A stretch of 64,000 bases of DNA, taken from contig JBBDUV010000074.1 of assembly GCA_040903745.1 (NCBI GenBank), positions 46,124 to 110,123 on the forward strand. Reading direction: 5' to 3'. The notes below the pieces were generated by a model. That model ran no database searches. It had not been told where the DNA came from and saw only the letters and a list, made by a program, of their open reading frames with translations. The DNA is from M55B112 sp040903745. Its GTDB lineage: Bacteria; Bacteroidota; Bacteroidia; Bacteroidales; GCA-2748055. A program made the translations under genes and the position numbers. Below, piece after piece: positions 46,294-54,234 of the stretch. Each line of letters opens with the position of its first letter. Position 1 is the stretch's first letter.

Positions 46294-47640
46294 TTGAAGG
46301 ATTTAACTACAGGGAGAATTGGACTGGCAATATTCAAATTTGCCCTTCCGATGTTAATCGGCCAGATGTTTCAGCAATTGTATACATTTGTCGACCAGAT
46401 CATTGTAGGTAATTTCCTGGGGAAGGAAGCGCTTGCTGCCGTTGGAGCCTCCTTTCCGATCATCTTTACACTTATTGCCCTGGTAATAGGAATTGCCAGC
46501 GGGGGAACGGTCGTTATATCACAGTTTTTCGGGGCGAAGGATTACAAAATGGTAAAACGTGCCATCGACACTGTATTTATTCTGCTCTTTGCTGCAGCCA
46601 TTATCCTCACTGCCATCGGTTTTCCTTTTATCGAACAGATTTTCAGGTTGATGCAGCTTCCCGAGGAGCTCATGGAGATGGGGGTATCCTATCTTTCAGT
46701 ATATGTTGGCGGACTGTTCCTCTTTTTCGGGTACAATGGGGTAGCGGCAATACTACGCGGTTTGGGCGATTCAATCACACCTTTGTACTTCCTGATCCTG
46801 GCAACTGTTCTAAATATCGGCCTCGACCTGCTCTTCATCGTGGTATGGGGATGGGGAGTTGAAGGTGCTGCATGGGCAACTCTGATCGCACAGGGAGTGG
46901 CATTTATCGTTGCTGTTATCTACCTTAACAGGACCCATCCGCTGATCAGGTTTAATTTCATGGAATTCACGTTTGATAAAAAGGTATTCAGGGAGAGTAT
47001 GCGAATTGGACTACCGACCGGACTTCAACACACTTTTGTGGCACTCGGAATGATGGCTCTGATGGGGATCGTAAATACCTTCGGTACAAATGTAACGGCC
47101 GCCTATACAGCAGCCGGCCGGCTCGACAGCCTGGCCGTTATACCCGCGATGGTATTTGCACAGGCACTGGCAACCTACGTCGGTCAGAATATGGGTGCCG
47201 GAAAGCTCGAAAGAGTCAACCGTGGATTGTGGACAACGATGTTCATGTCCTCCCTGGTTTCGCTGATCATGACTGCTGTCGTAATTATTTTCAAATACCC
47301 CCTGATGGGATGGTTTACCCAGGACACTGAGGTAATTAAGATTGGTGGTAATTACCTCACCATCGTAACCTCTTTCTACCTCGTCTTTACTTCTATGTTC
47401 ATCTTTGGCAGCGTGATGCGCGGCGCGGGCGACACGCTGATCCCGATGTTTATTACCCTGTTCTCCCTCTGGTTGGTCCGCATACCGGCCGCCTTCATCC
47501 TAAGCAATAAATTCGGCGATACCGGCATCTGGTGGTCCATTCCAACCGGCTGGACCATGGGACTGATATTAACGCTAATCTATTACAGCATGGGCAGATG
47601 GAAAAGCAAGGTGGTTGTAAAGCAGCCTGCGGGAGTGTAG
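46294..47640 (+). CDS. MATE family multidrug/Na+ antiporter
   Basis: This 448-residue membrane protein has 12 predicted helices and the MATE opening PMLIGQMFQQLYTFVDQIIVGNFLGKEALAAVGASFP-like pattern, repeated in the second half as expected for the internally duplicated fold. MATE proteins export cationic drugs or metabolites using Na+ or H+ gradients. The start is TTG at 46294; no ATG lies at a suitable place upstream. The substrate is unknown. It may export an amine or indole product given the tryptophanase upstream, but 226 bases separate them and this is speculation. Confidence 0.9.
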   Translation: MKDLTTGRIGLAIFKFALPMLIGQMFQQLYTFVDQIIVGNFLGKEALAAVGASFPIIFTLIALVIGIASGGTVVISQFFGAKDYKMVKRAIDTVFILLFAAAIILTAIGFPFIEQIFRLMQLPEELMEMGVSYLSVYVGGLFLFFGYNGVAAILRGLGDSITPLYFLILATVLNIGLDLLFIVVWGWGVEGAAWATLIAQGVAFIVAVIYLNRTHPLIRFNFMEFTFDKKVFRESMRIGLPTGLQHTFVALGMMALMGIVNTFGTNVTAAYTAAGRLDSLAVIPAMVFAQALATYVGQNMGAGKLERVNRGLWTTMFMSSLVSLIMTAVVIIFKYPLMGWFTQDTEVIKIGGNYLTIVTSFYLVFTSMFIFGSVMRGAGDTLIPMFITLFSLWLVRIPAAFILSNKFGDTGIWWSIPTGWTMGLILTLIYYSMGRWKSKVVVKQPAGV

Positions 47641-47725
47641 GCGTTCACCCCGGTAACATAAGCCGCGTCGCCCATTCGGGATGCTATCACGAAAAATCCA
47701 GATACAACCGGAACAACAATTTTGC

Positions 47726-47733
47726 TACCTTTG
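47726..47733 (+). promoter_or_regulatory. Bacteroidota -7 element, candidate yicC promoter
   Basis: TACCTTTG, an exact TAnnTTTG match 21 bases before the yicC ATG at 47755. This supports that ATG over the earlier in-frame start at 47722, which would lie upstream of the element. Confidence 0.45.
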
Positions 47734-47754
47734 CAGAAATCAATTAAGAGAAAT

Positions 47755-48624
47755 ATGCTCAAATCGATGACTGGCTTCGGGAAGGCAGAGTGCCTTTTAC
47801 CATCGAAGAAATTAACCATAGAGGTCAAATCACTGAACAGCAAGCAGATCGATACAAGCACAAGACTGCCGGCCATATACAAATCCAAAGAACTTGAAAT
47901 CAGGCAGATACTTTCAAAAGCACTGGAGCGGGGCAAGGTTGAATGCAATTTTCACTATGAGATGATCGAAGGTGCCGCAGCTACCATCAATACAGCCGTG
48001 GTAAAGGATTACATGAACCAGCTGATTACCGTTACCGATGAACTCGGTATAAGTTCGAACGATATTTTATCCGCCGCATTGCGTCTTCCCGATACAGTTA
48101 TCTCAGAAAAAAATGAAATTATCGAAGAGGAGTGGGGTACTGTACGTGATGCATTGGAAAGCGCCATCAGGGAGCTGGATGAATTCAGGGTACAGGAGGG
48201 AGATGCATTGGAAAAGGAGCTGTTAAGCGGCATAAAAAGGATCCAGGCAAGCCAGCAAAGAATTGGTCCGTATGAACAGGAGCGAATCGAAAAGCTGAAA
48301 GAACGGATACACGGAAACCTGGAGGAGTTGAAACTGAAAGAGGAGATCGACCACAACCGTTTCGAGCAGGAGCTGATGTTTTATATTGAGAAACTCGACA
48401 TTAACGAGGAGCAGGTAAGGCTGAAGAACCACCTCGACTATTTCCTGGAGATCCTGGAACAGGGAAGCTCAAACGGCAAGAAACTCGGTTTTATAAGTCA
48501 GGAGATCGGTCGCGAAATTAACACCTTGGGGGCAAAAGCCAACCACAAAGAGATTCAACGCCTTGTCGTCGACATGAAAGATGAACTGGAGAAGATTAAG
48601 GAACAGTTGCTAAATGTACTATAA
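47755..48624 (+). CDS. yicC: YicC family endoribonuclease
   Basis: The 289-residue product opens with the family signature MLKSMTGFGKAE and has the conserved EVKSLNSKQID near the start and ISQEIGREINTLGAKAN near the end, both typical of YicC/YloC. The E. coli homologue is an endoribonuclease affecting small-RNA stability. The internal region (about 150-235) is highly charged and helical. It precedes gmk by 93 bases; the yicC-gmk-nadD order recurs in Bacteroidota. Confidence 0.93.
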   Translation: MLKSMTGFGKAECLLPSKKLTIEVKSLNSKQIDTSTRLPAIYKSKELEIRQILSKALERGKVECNFHYEMIEGAAATINTAVVKDYMNQLITVTDELGISSNDILSAALRLPDTVISEKNEIIEEEWGTVRDALESAIRELDEFRVQEGDALEKELLSGIKRIQASQQRIGPYEQERIEKLKERIHGNLEELKLKEEIDHNRFEQELMFYIEKLDINEEQVRLKNHLDYFLEILEQGSSNGKKLGFISQEIGREINTLGAKANHKEIQRLVVDMKDELEKIKEQLLNVL

Positions 48625-48717
48625 TATGACCAGGGGAACTTTAATACACGATATGAGATGACCCACTTCTTGCTGAACTCCTTGTTGCATTCAACAGAAC
48701 AATAACAGAGGTAGCTT

Positions 48718-49284
48718 ATGAAAGGAAAACTGATCATATTCTCAGCCCCTTCAGGCTCAGGCAAAACCACCATCGTACGGCACCTCCTCGACCTCTATCC
48801 GCAACTGGCCTTCAGCATCTCTGCCACTTCGAGGGAGCCAAGAAAAGACGAGAGAGATGGTGTCGACTATTACTTTCTGACGGTTGATGATTTTAAGAAA
48901 AAAATTGAAGATGACAAATTTCTCGAATGGGAAGAGGTGTACACCGGTCAGTACTATGGAACGCTGCGGGCTGAGGTGGAACGGTTAAGGAAGGCAGGGA
49001 AGCATGTGGTTTTTGATATCGACGTGGTTGGTGGGGTGAACCTGAAGCAGGATTTCGGCAGCGATGCCCTGGCAATTTTTATTCAGTCACCATCGTTCGA
49101 GATTATGGAAAATCGCCTCAGGGAAAGAGGGACCGATTCTGAAGAACAGCTGCTGAAAAGACTGGAGAAGGCCCGTAAAGAGCTCTCCTATGCCGACCAA
49201 TTCGACCATGTTCTGATCAACGACCGGCTGGATGATACATTCGGGAAGGCGGAGGAGCTAATCAGAACATTTGCCCACTTTTAA
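48718..49284 (+). CDS. gmk: guanylate kinase
   Basis: This 188-residue P-loop kinase has FSAPSGSGKTTIVRHLL, the GMP-binding SATSREPRKDERDGVDYYF, and the DIDVVGG motif. It phosphorylates GMP to GDP using ATP. A ribosome-binding sequence (AGAGGTA) lies just before the ATG. Its length is normal for the family. Confidence 0.96.
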   Translation: MKGKLIIFSAPSGSGKTTIVRHLLDLYPQLAFSISATSREPRKDERDGVDYYFLTVDDFKKKIEDDKFLEWEEVYTGQYYGTLRAEVERLRKAGKHVVFDIDVVGGVNLKQDFGSDALAIFIQSPSFEIMENRLRERGTDSEEQLLKRLEKARKELSYADQFDHVLINDRLDDTFGKAEELIRTFAHF

Positions 49285-49286
49285 AT

Positions 49287-49321
49287 TTTGAACAGCCTTC
49301 AGTGACTTTTTTTTACCTTTG
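49287..49321 (+). promoter_or_regulatory. nadD promoter: TTTG box and TACCTTTG -7 element
   Basis: TTTG at 49287-49290 and TACCTTTG at 49314-49321 are separated by 23 bases, close to the Bacteroidota consensus (TTTG, about 17-23 bases, TAnnTTTG). Predicted transcription would start within a few bases of the nadD ATG at 49326, giving a leaderless or nearly leaderless mRNA. Confidence 0.5.
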
Positions 49322-49325
49322 TACA

Positions 49326-49904
49326 ATGACCAAAACAGGACTCTTTTTCGGTTCATTCAATCCGGTACATATCGGACATATGGCCATTGCCAACTATATG
49401 GTTGAGTTTTCGGAAATCGAAGAACTCTGGTTCGTGGTGAGTCCGCAGAACCCCCTGAAGGAGAAAAAAACGCTGCTGGAAGAATATCACCGGCTCGAAC
49501 TTACCAGAATGGCAGTAGGTGACGATGAACGGTTCTATGTTTCGGATATTGAATTCGGTATGCCGAAACCCTCATACACGATTGACACACTAACCTATCT
49601 CAAAGAGAAACAGCCCAACCGGGAGTTTTTTATCGTTATGGGGGCAGACGGACTCAAGACTTTTCGCAAGTGGAAGAATGCTGATTTTCTGGCAGATAAT
49701 TATCACAAGCTGGTATATCCACGTCCAGGTATTTCAAAGGAAGATATCCTCTGCCACAAAAACACCACCCTGGTTGATGCACCGCTGATTGAGATCTCTT
49801 CAAGTTTCATACGCAAAGCGATAAGGAACGAGAAAGATATCAGGCACTTCCTGCCGAATAAGACTTACGAGTACATCAGGGATATGCATTTCTATGAAAA
49901 ATAG
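49326..49904 (+). CDS. nadD: nicotinate-nucleotide adenylyltransferase
   Basis: The 192-residue product has the nucleotidyltransferase motif GLFFGSFNPVHIGHMAIAN, the SPQNPLKEKK loop, GADGLKTFRKWK and the C-terminal ISSSFIRKAIRNEKDIRHFLP, all typical of NadD. It converts nicotinate mononucleotide to deamido-NAD. ATG 49326 is chosen over a GTG at 49302 because a promoter -7 element ends at 49321, leaving no room for an earlier start. Confidence 0.95.
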   Translation: MTKTGLFFGSFNPVHIGHMAIANYMVEFSEIEELWFVVSPQNPLKEKKTLLEEYHRLELTRMAVGDDERFYVSDIEFGMPKPSYTIDTLTYLKEKQPNREFFIVMGADGLKTFRKWKNADFLADNYHKLVYPRPGISKEDILCHKNTTLVDAPLIEISSSFIRKAIRNEKDIRHFLPNKTYEYIRDMHFYEK

Positions 49905-49997
49905 TGCAGGGGTAGGATTTTCAGCCACCGGCAGGGCTCTCTCTTAATAGAAAGATCCGCCACTCTTTGCCATACAATTCCTAACCGCACCCTCTCC

Positions 49998-50549
49998 CTA
50001 CTGCAGCTTTGCTTCAGCAACGATCTCCATTCCACGGTGGATCGCCTTTTCATTGGCCGGGATCGTATGGTGGTGCCGCTCGGGTAATGATTTCTTCAGC
50101 CCCTTGATCACATTGTCGAATTCAACCACCGGGTTCACCTTCAGGTAGGCACCCAGAACGATCATATTGAAGGTCTTCGGAGCGCCGATTTTTGCTGCCT
50201 CCGCAGCAGCTTCAACCTTGAATATCCGGATATCATCCCGCTCAGGATGACGAGTTATGCCATTCGGATCATACAGCAGCATCCCTCCCGGCTTCACAGC
50301 TTCCTCGAACTTATCCAGGGATTGCTGGTTGAGGATAATAGCAGTATCAAAACTATGAAGTACCGGTGAACTGACCCTGTCGTCGCTAAGAATAACCGTG
50401 ACATTGGCGGTTCCACCACGCATTTCCGGACCATAGGAGGGCATCCAGCTCACCTCCTGTTCCTGCATGATTCCTGAATATGCCAGGATCTTGCCCATGG
50501 AAAGAACACCCTGTCCACCGAATCCGGCAATAATAATTTCTTCAGTCAT
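49998..50549 (-). CDS. 2-oxoacid:ferredoxin oxidoreductase, gamma subunit
   Basis: The 183-residue product has IAGFGGQGVLSMGKILA, SYGPEMRGGTANVTV and ILNQQSLDKFE, the usual features of the gamma subunit (KorC/VorC). It forms part of the enzyme that oxidises a 2-oxoacid with CoA to acyl-CoA and CO2 and reduces ferredoxin. It is the last of the four subunit genes, 27 bases after the beta subunit. Confidence 0.92.
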   Translation of the reverse strand: MTEEIIIAGFGGQGVLSMGKILAYSGIMQEQEVSWMPSYGPEMRGGTANVTVILSDDRVSSPVLHSFDTAIILNQQSLDKFEEAVKPGGMLLYDPNGITRHPERDDIRIFKVEAAAEAAKIGAPKTFNMIVLGAYLKVNPVVEFDNVIKGLKKSLPERHHHTIPANEKAIHRGMEIVAEAKLQ

Positions 50550-50576
50550 AGCTGTAGTTTTTGTCGGGCGTTCATA

Positions 50577-51374
50577 TTACATTAACTCTTTCATCAGATC
50601 CTTTATGATCTTTCCATCCACTTTGATATCACCCAGCGGATAGAAGGGAAACATGTGCTCCTCCATCCACTCGTTAGAATCAACAGGCGTCATCTTCCAG
50701 CCAGAGTTGCAGTTGGAAACGATCTCCACAAAGGCCAGCCCCTTCTTCTCCTTTTGGATTTCAAAGGCCTTTCTGATTGCCTTTTTTGTTTTCCTGACAT
50801 TCCCCGGTTTATGAACAGCCTGGCGGGTAACAAAATGTGTTCCGGGCAGCTGTGCCACTATCTCAGTAATTTTCAGTGGATACCCCATTAGTTGATGGTC
50901 GCGGCCGTAAGGTGTTGTAGACGATTTCATCCCCTCAAGGGTTGTCGGCGCCATCTGTCCCCCGGTCATGCCGTAAATCCCGTTATTGATAAAGATGATA
51001 ACGATATTTTCCCCACGGTTACATGTGTGAATGGTCTCGGCTGTACCAATCGCAGCTAAATCGCCATCTCCCTGGTAGGTAAAAACATATTTATCGGGCC
51101 ATAAACGTTTGATCCCCGTCGCGACAGCAGGTGCACGTCCATGCGCTGCCTGGGACATATCAATATCCATGAAATCGTAGGCCAGCACTGAGCATCCGAC
51201 CGGTGCTATACCGATGGTATCCTCCTGGATCCCCATCTCTTCAACAACCTCCATGAGCAGATGATGGACCGTACCATGACCGCATCCCGGGCAATAGGAA
51301 AGTGTTGCATCCGTCATGAGCGGTGTGCGCCTGTGTACCAGGTTTTCCGGTTGTATGATCTCATTAATATCCAT
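50577..51374 (-). CDS. 2-oxoacid:ferredoxin oxidoreductase, beta (TPP-binding) subunit
   Basis: The 265-residue product has the cluster-ligand start YCPGCGHG, the thiamine-diphosphate motif QGDGDLAAIGTAETIHTCNR, and FINNGIYGMTGGQMAPTT. It binds TPP and helps form acyl-CoA from 2-oxoacids. Its ATG overlaps the alpha-subunit stop by one base (TAATG), so translation is coupled. Substrate range (2-oxoglutarate, branched-chain or aromatic 2-oxoacids) cannot be fixed by sequence alone. Confidence 0.93.
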   Translation of the reverse strand: MDINEIIQPENLVHRRTPLMTDATLSYCPGCGHGTVHHLLMEVVEEMGIQEDTIGIAPVGCSVLAYDFMDIDMSQAAHGRAPAVATGIKRLWPDKYVFTYQGDGDLAAIGTAETIHTCNRGENIVIIFINNGIYGMTGGQMAPTTLEGMKSSTTPYGRDHQLMGYPLKITEIVAQLPGTHFVTRQAVHKPGNVRKTKKAIRKAFEIQKEKKGLAFVEIVSNCNSGWKMTPVDSNEWMEEHMFPFYPLGDIKVDGKIIKDLMKELM

Positions 51375-52444
51375 TAGTAACCTCCTATTAATTTTTCTTC
51401 AATCACGTTTAATACATCATCGGGGGAAAAAATCTTTCCACCGGGCGTTCCATAATGATATACGGGGATACGGCCGTTCACCGCAAGCCTCACATCTTCA
51501 ACCATCTGCCCCGAACTAAGCTCCACGGAAAGGATTCCTTTCACCTGGCGGGTCAGTTTGGCGATGATCGCGTCAGGGAAAGGGAACAGCGTGATGGGAC
51601 GAAGGAGGCCAAGCTTTTTACCCTGACTGCGGGCAGTGTCCACTGCTTTCTGACAGATTCGTGCGCTGGAGCCATAAGCGACCAGGAGAAACTCAGCATC
51701 ATCACAATGGAATTTTTCAAACATCACATCATTTTTCATGCTGTTGTATTTCTCCTGCAATTTCATATTATGGAGATAATGTTTCTCTGAATCCAGGTTC
51801 AGGGATGTGATAATATTTCTCTCTCTGTCCTTTGTCTTTCCGGTGATGGTCCACCGCTGGTCAAATTCCTTTACCCGCTCCTTCTGCTCAGGCAGTTCTA
51901 CTTTCTCCATCATCTGACCAATCAGTCCATCGGAAAGGATCATTGCCGGATTCCTGTACCTGAATGCCATCTCAATTCCAGTACCAACAAAATCGGCCAT
52001 CTCCTGTACCGATGCCGGAGCCAGAACGATCATGTGATAGTCGCCATGTCCGCCACCCTTGGTTGCCTGAAAATAGTCGGCCTGGGAAGGCTGAATTGTA
52101 CCCAACCCCGGACCGCCACGAACGATATTAACGATCAAACAAGGCAACTCTGCACCGGCAATATAACTTATCCCTTCCATTTTCAGACTGATGCCCGGAC
52201 TGGAGGAGGAGGTCATCACCTTCTTGCCAGTGCCGGCAGCACCATACACCATATTGATGGCAGCAATTTCACTTTCAGCCTGTAAAACAACCATACCTGT
52301 ACGTTTCTCCGGACGTTGAAGCGTCAAGTATTCAAGCACTTCCGACTGAGGTGTAATAGGATATCCGAAATAGGCGTCCATGCCAGCCCTGATCGCAGCC
52401 TCAGCTATGGCCTCATTGCCTTTCATTAATTGAACTTCTCCCAT
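51374..52444 (-). CDS. vorB: 2-oxoacid:ferredoxin oxidoreductase, alpha subunit (VorB/KorA type)
   Basis: The 356-residue product opens MGEVQLMKGNEAIAEAAIRAG and carries FGYPITPQSEVLEYL, the pyrimidine-domain motif, and GPGLGTIQPSQADYFQATKGGGHGDY. This matches the group usually annotated as 3-methyl-2-oxobutanoate dehydrogenase subunit VorB. It sits between the ferredoxin-like delta subunit and the beta subunit. With the aminotransferase and ADP-forming CoA ligase upstream, a role in fermenting branched-chain or other amino acids is likely. Confidence 0.88.
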   Translation of the reverse strand: MGEVQLMKGNEAIAEAAIRAGMDAYFGYPITPQSEVLEYLTLQRPEKRTGMVVLQAESEIAAINMVYGAAGTGKKVMTSSSSPGISLKMEGISYIAGAELPCLIVNIVRGGPGLGTIQPSQADYFQATKGGGHGDYHMIVLAPASVQEMADFVGTGIEMAFRYRNPAMILSDGLIGQMMEKVELPEQKERVKEFDQRWTITGKTKDRERNIITSLNLDSEKHYLHNMKLQEKYNSMKNDVMFEKFHCDDAEFLLVAYGSSARICQKAVDTARSQGKKLGLLRPITLFPFPDAIIAKLTRQVKGILSVELSSGQMVEDVRLAVNGRIPVYHYGTPGGKIFSPDDVLNVIEEKLIGGY

Positions 52445-52460
52445 GAGCGTTGATATTTTT

Positions 52461-52685
52461 TTAAACTTTTACCCTGTAAACTGTAATAACACCATCCGGA
52501 CAAACAATAGCACAGTTCGAACAACCGGTACAACTCTCCGGATTCTCCATGTAGGCATAGTGATAACCCTTGCCATTCACCTCCTTATCCATGGCAATGA
52601 CCTCTGTGGGACAGTTCACCATGCAAACTTCACACCCCTTGCAGCGCTCGATATCTACCACAATTGCTCCTCGCATTTTTCCCAT
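52461..52685 (-). CDS. 2-oxoacid:ferredoxin oxidoreductase, delta (2[4Fe-4S]) subunit
   Basis: This 74-residue ferredoxin-like protein has two clusters of cysteines (CKGCEVCMVNCP and CTGCSNCAIVCP). It carries electrons from the catalytic subunits to external ferredoxin. It is first in the four-subunit operon (delta, alpha, beta, gamma). A downstream ATG at the third codon is also possible. Confidence 0.92.
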   Translation of the reverse strand: MGKMRGAIVVDIERCKGCEVCMVNCPTEVIAMDKEVNGKGYHYAYMENPESCTGCSNCAIVCPDGVITVYRVKV

Positions 52686-52840
52686 AATTCAGTTTTTAAT
52701 TAGTCTTTGCAAAAAACTATCAATCTTCCTCTCACTGTTAATCCCCCGGAAAAGTATATATATCCGTACGATTATAAAAAAAAGTTATCCCCATATGAAA
52801 TGATTCATCCCAAAAGATTATTATTTAGAAACATTACACA

Positions 52841-54160
52841 TTAGTTTGTGGGGTGATCCGCAGAAAAACTGCGGAGTCTTTGCTCCAGCATATCAAACTG
52901 ATCCCTTCGCACTTGTGAGACACAAGCCCTGAGACCCTCAGGGAATGCGCTCCCCGTAATATTCAGTGCAATGGAACTTATTCCGTAATACAGCAGCTCT
53001 TCAACCAGCTCCGTGCCGTCAAATCCAGGATATGCCAATGTAAAATAGAAGCCATCTGCAATGGCTTCATCAATATCCTTCTCATACACAATTCTGAAAC
53101 CATATTTCAGAAAAAGTTTTTTCATAATTTTTGCCTTCTCACCGTACTCTTTCACCACCTCAACAAAATCATACGCTCCATCATTAACAGCCTTCAGGAT
53201 GGCGGCCAGTCCGAACTGAGCTGCATGGGCAGCACCTGCAGACAATGAATAAAGGGATCCGTAGATCATGGCATGACTGAATTTATCAGAACTGTAATAT
53301 CTTTTGAGATCAGTAAACCTACGGTTGTACAGTGTGGGTGAAATCACCATCATACCGATGCGCTGACCTGCATAACTGAATGCCTTGGAACTGGATATGA
53401 GCAAGACCCAGTTATCGGTATACCTTGCGGCAGTGGGCTGGTATGGCGGCTCTCCCGGTTTCGACACATCCTTCCTGAAATCCATGCCGAAATAGGCCAG
53501 GTCCTCAATGATTGTAACATCATACTTCCTTGAAATTTTGCCAATGATCTCCAGCTCTTGCTCTGTCAGACAGATCCACGAAGGATTATTGGGATTGGAG
53601 TAGAGGATCGAGGAGTATCTCCCCAGGTTTATCTCCTCTTCAAGTTTCGCTACCAGCTTGTTCCCCCTGAAATTATAGAGATCGAAAGAGCCATACTCAT
53701 GTCCGAGGACCAGGCATTGCTGCTTTTGTACCGGGAAACCAGGGTCGAGAAAAAGCGTTCCTGTTCTATGGCGGTCAGACCTGTTCACCACCATGAAAGA
53801 GGCCATTCCACCCATCATTGATCCAACTGTGGGAATACAACATTCGGCCAATACATCCAAATCCATAAACAGCTTCACAAACCTGGCCATCTCCTCTTTC
53901 AACGATGGAATGCCTTCAATATTGGGGTATTTTGATGCAACGCCACTTTTCAACGCCCGGATCTCAGCCTCCACCCCTACCTCAGCTGGCTCCAGACCGG
54001 GCACCCCCATCTCCATCCGGATAAACTCATCTCCCGTAATCTCCTGGATATCGTTCACGATTTTTACAATCTCCCTTATTGTCCCCTTGCCGACCGGATG
54101 AATTCCGAAATCCTCAATCACTTTGCTAACAACATCTGAATCGATCGGTGTTTTTCTCAT
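52841..54160 (-). CDS. PLP-dependent aminotransferase (class I/II)
   Basis: This 439-residue fold-type I enzyme has YPNIEGIPSLKEEMARF (substrate loop), SNPNNPSW, the Asp in IIEDLAYFGMDF, and the PLP-lysine in SSSKAFSYAGQRIG. It is longer than many aspartate-aminotransferase relatives. It lies between the ADP-forming CoA ligase and the 2-oxoacid oxidoreductase in the same direction, so it probably makes the 2-oxoacid that the latter oxidises. Which amino acid it uses is unknown. Confidence 0.87.
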   Translation of the reverse strand: MRKTPIDSDVVSKVIEDFGIHPVGKGTIREIVKIVNDIQEITGDEFIRMEMGVPGLEPAEVGVEAEIRALKSGVASKYPNIEGIPSLKEEMARFVKLFMDLDVLAECCIPTVGSMMGGMASFMVVNRSDRHRTGTLFLDPGFPVQKQQCLVLGHEYGSFDLYNFRGNKLVAKLEEEINLGRYSSILYSNPNNPSWICLTEQELEIIGKISRKYDVTIIEDLAYFGMDFRKDVSKPGEPPYQPTAARYTDNWVLLISSSKAFSYAGQRIGMMVISPTLYNRRFTDLKRYYSSDKFSHAMIYGSLYSLSAGAAHAAQFGLAAILKAVNDGAYDFVEVVKEYGEKAKIMKKLFLKYGFRIVYEKDIDEAIADGFYFTLAYPGFDGTELVEELLYYGISSIALNITGSAFPEGLRACVSQVRRDQFDMLEQRLRSFSADHPTN

Positions 54161-54234
54161 CGTTGAAATTTTGCACCGTGAAATTAAAAATAGCTAATGA
54201 AACACGGTCTGCCGTTTAACATAAACTGTATGTG

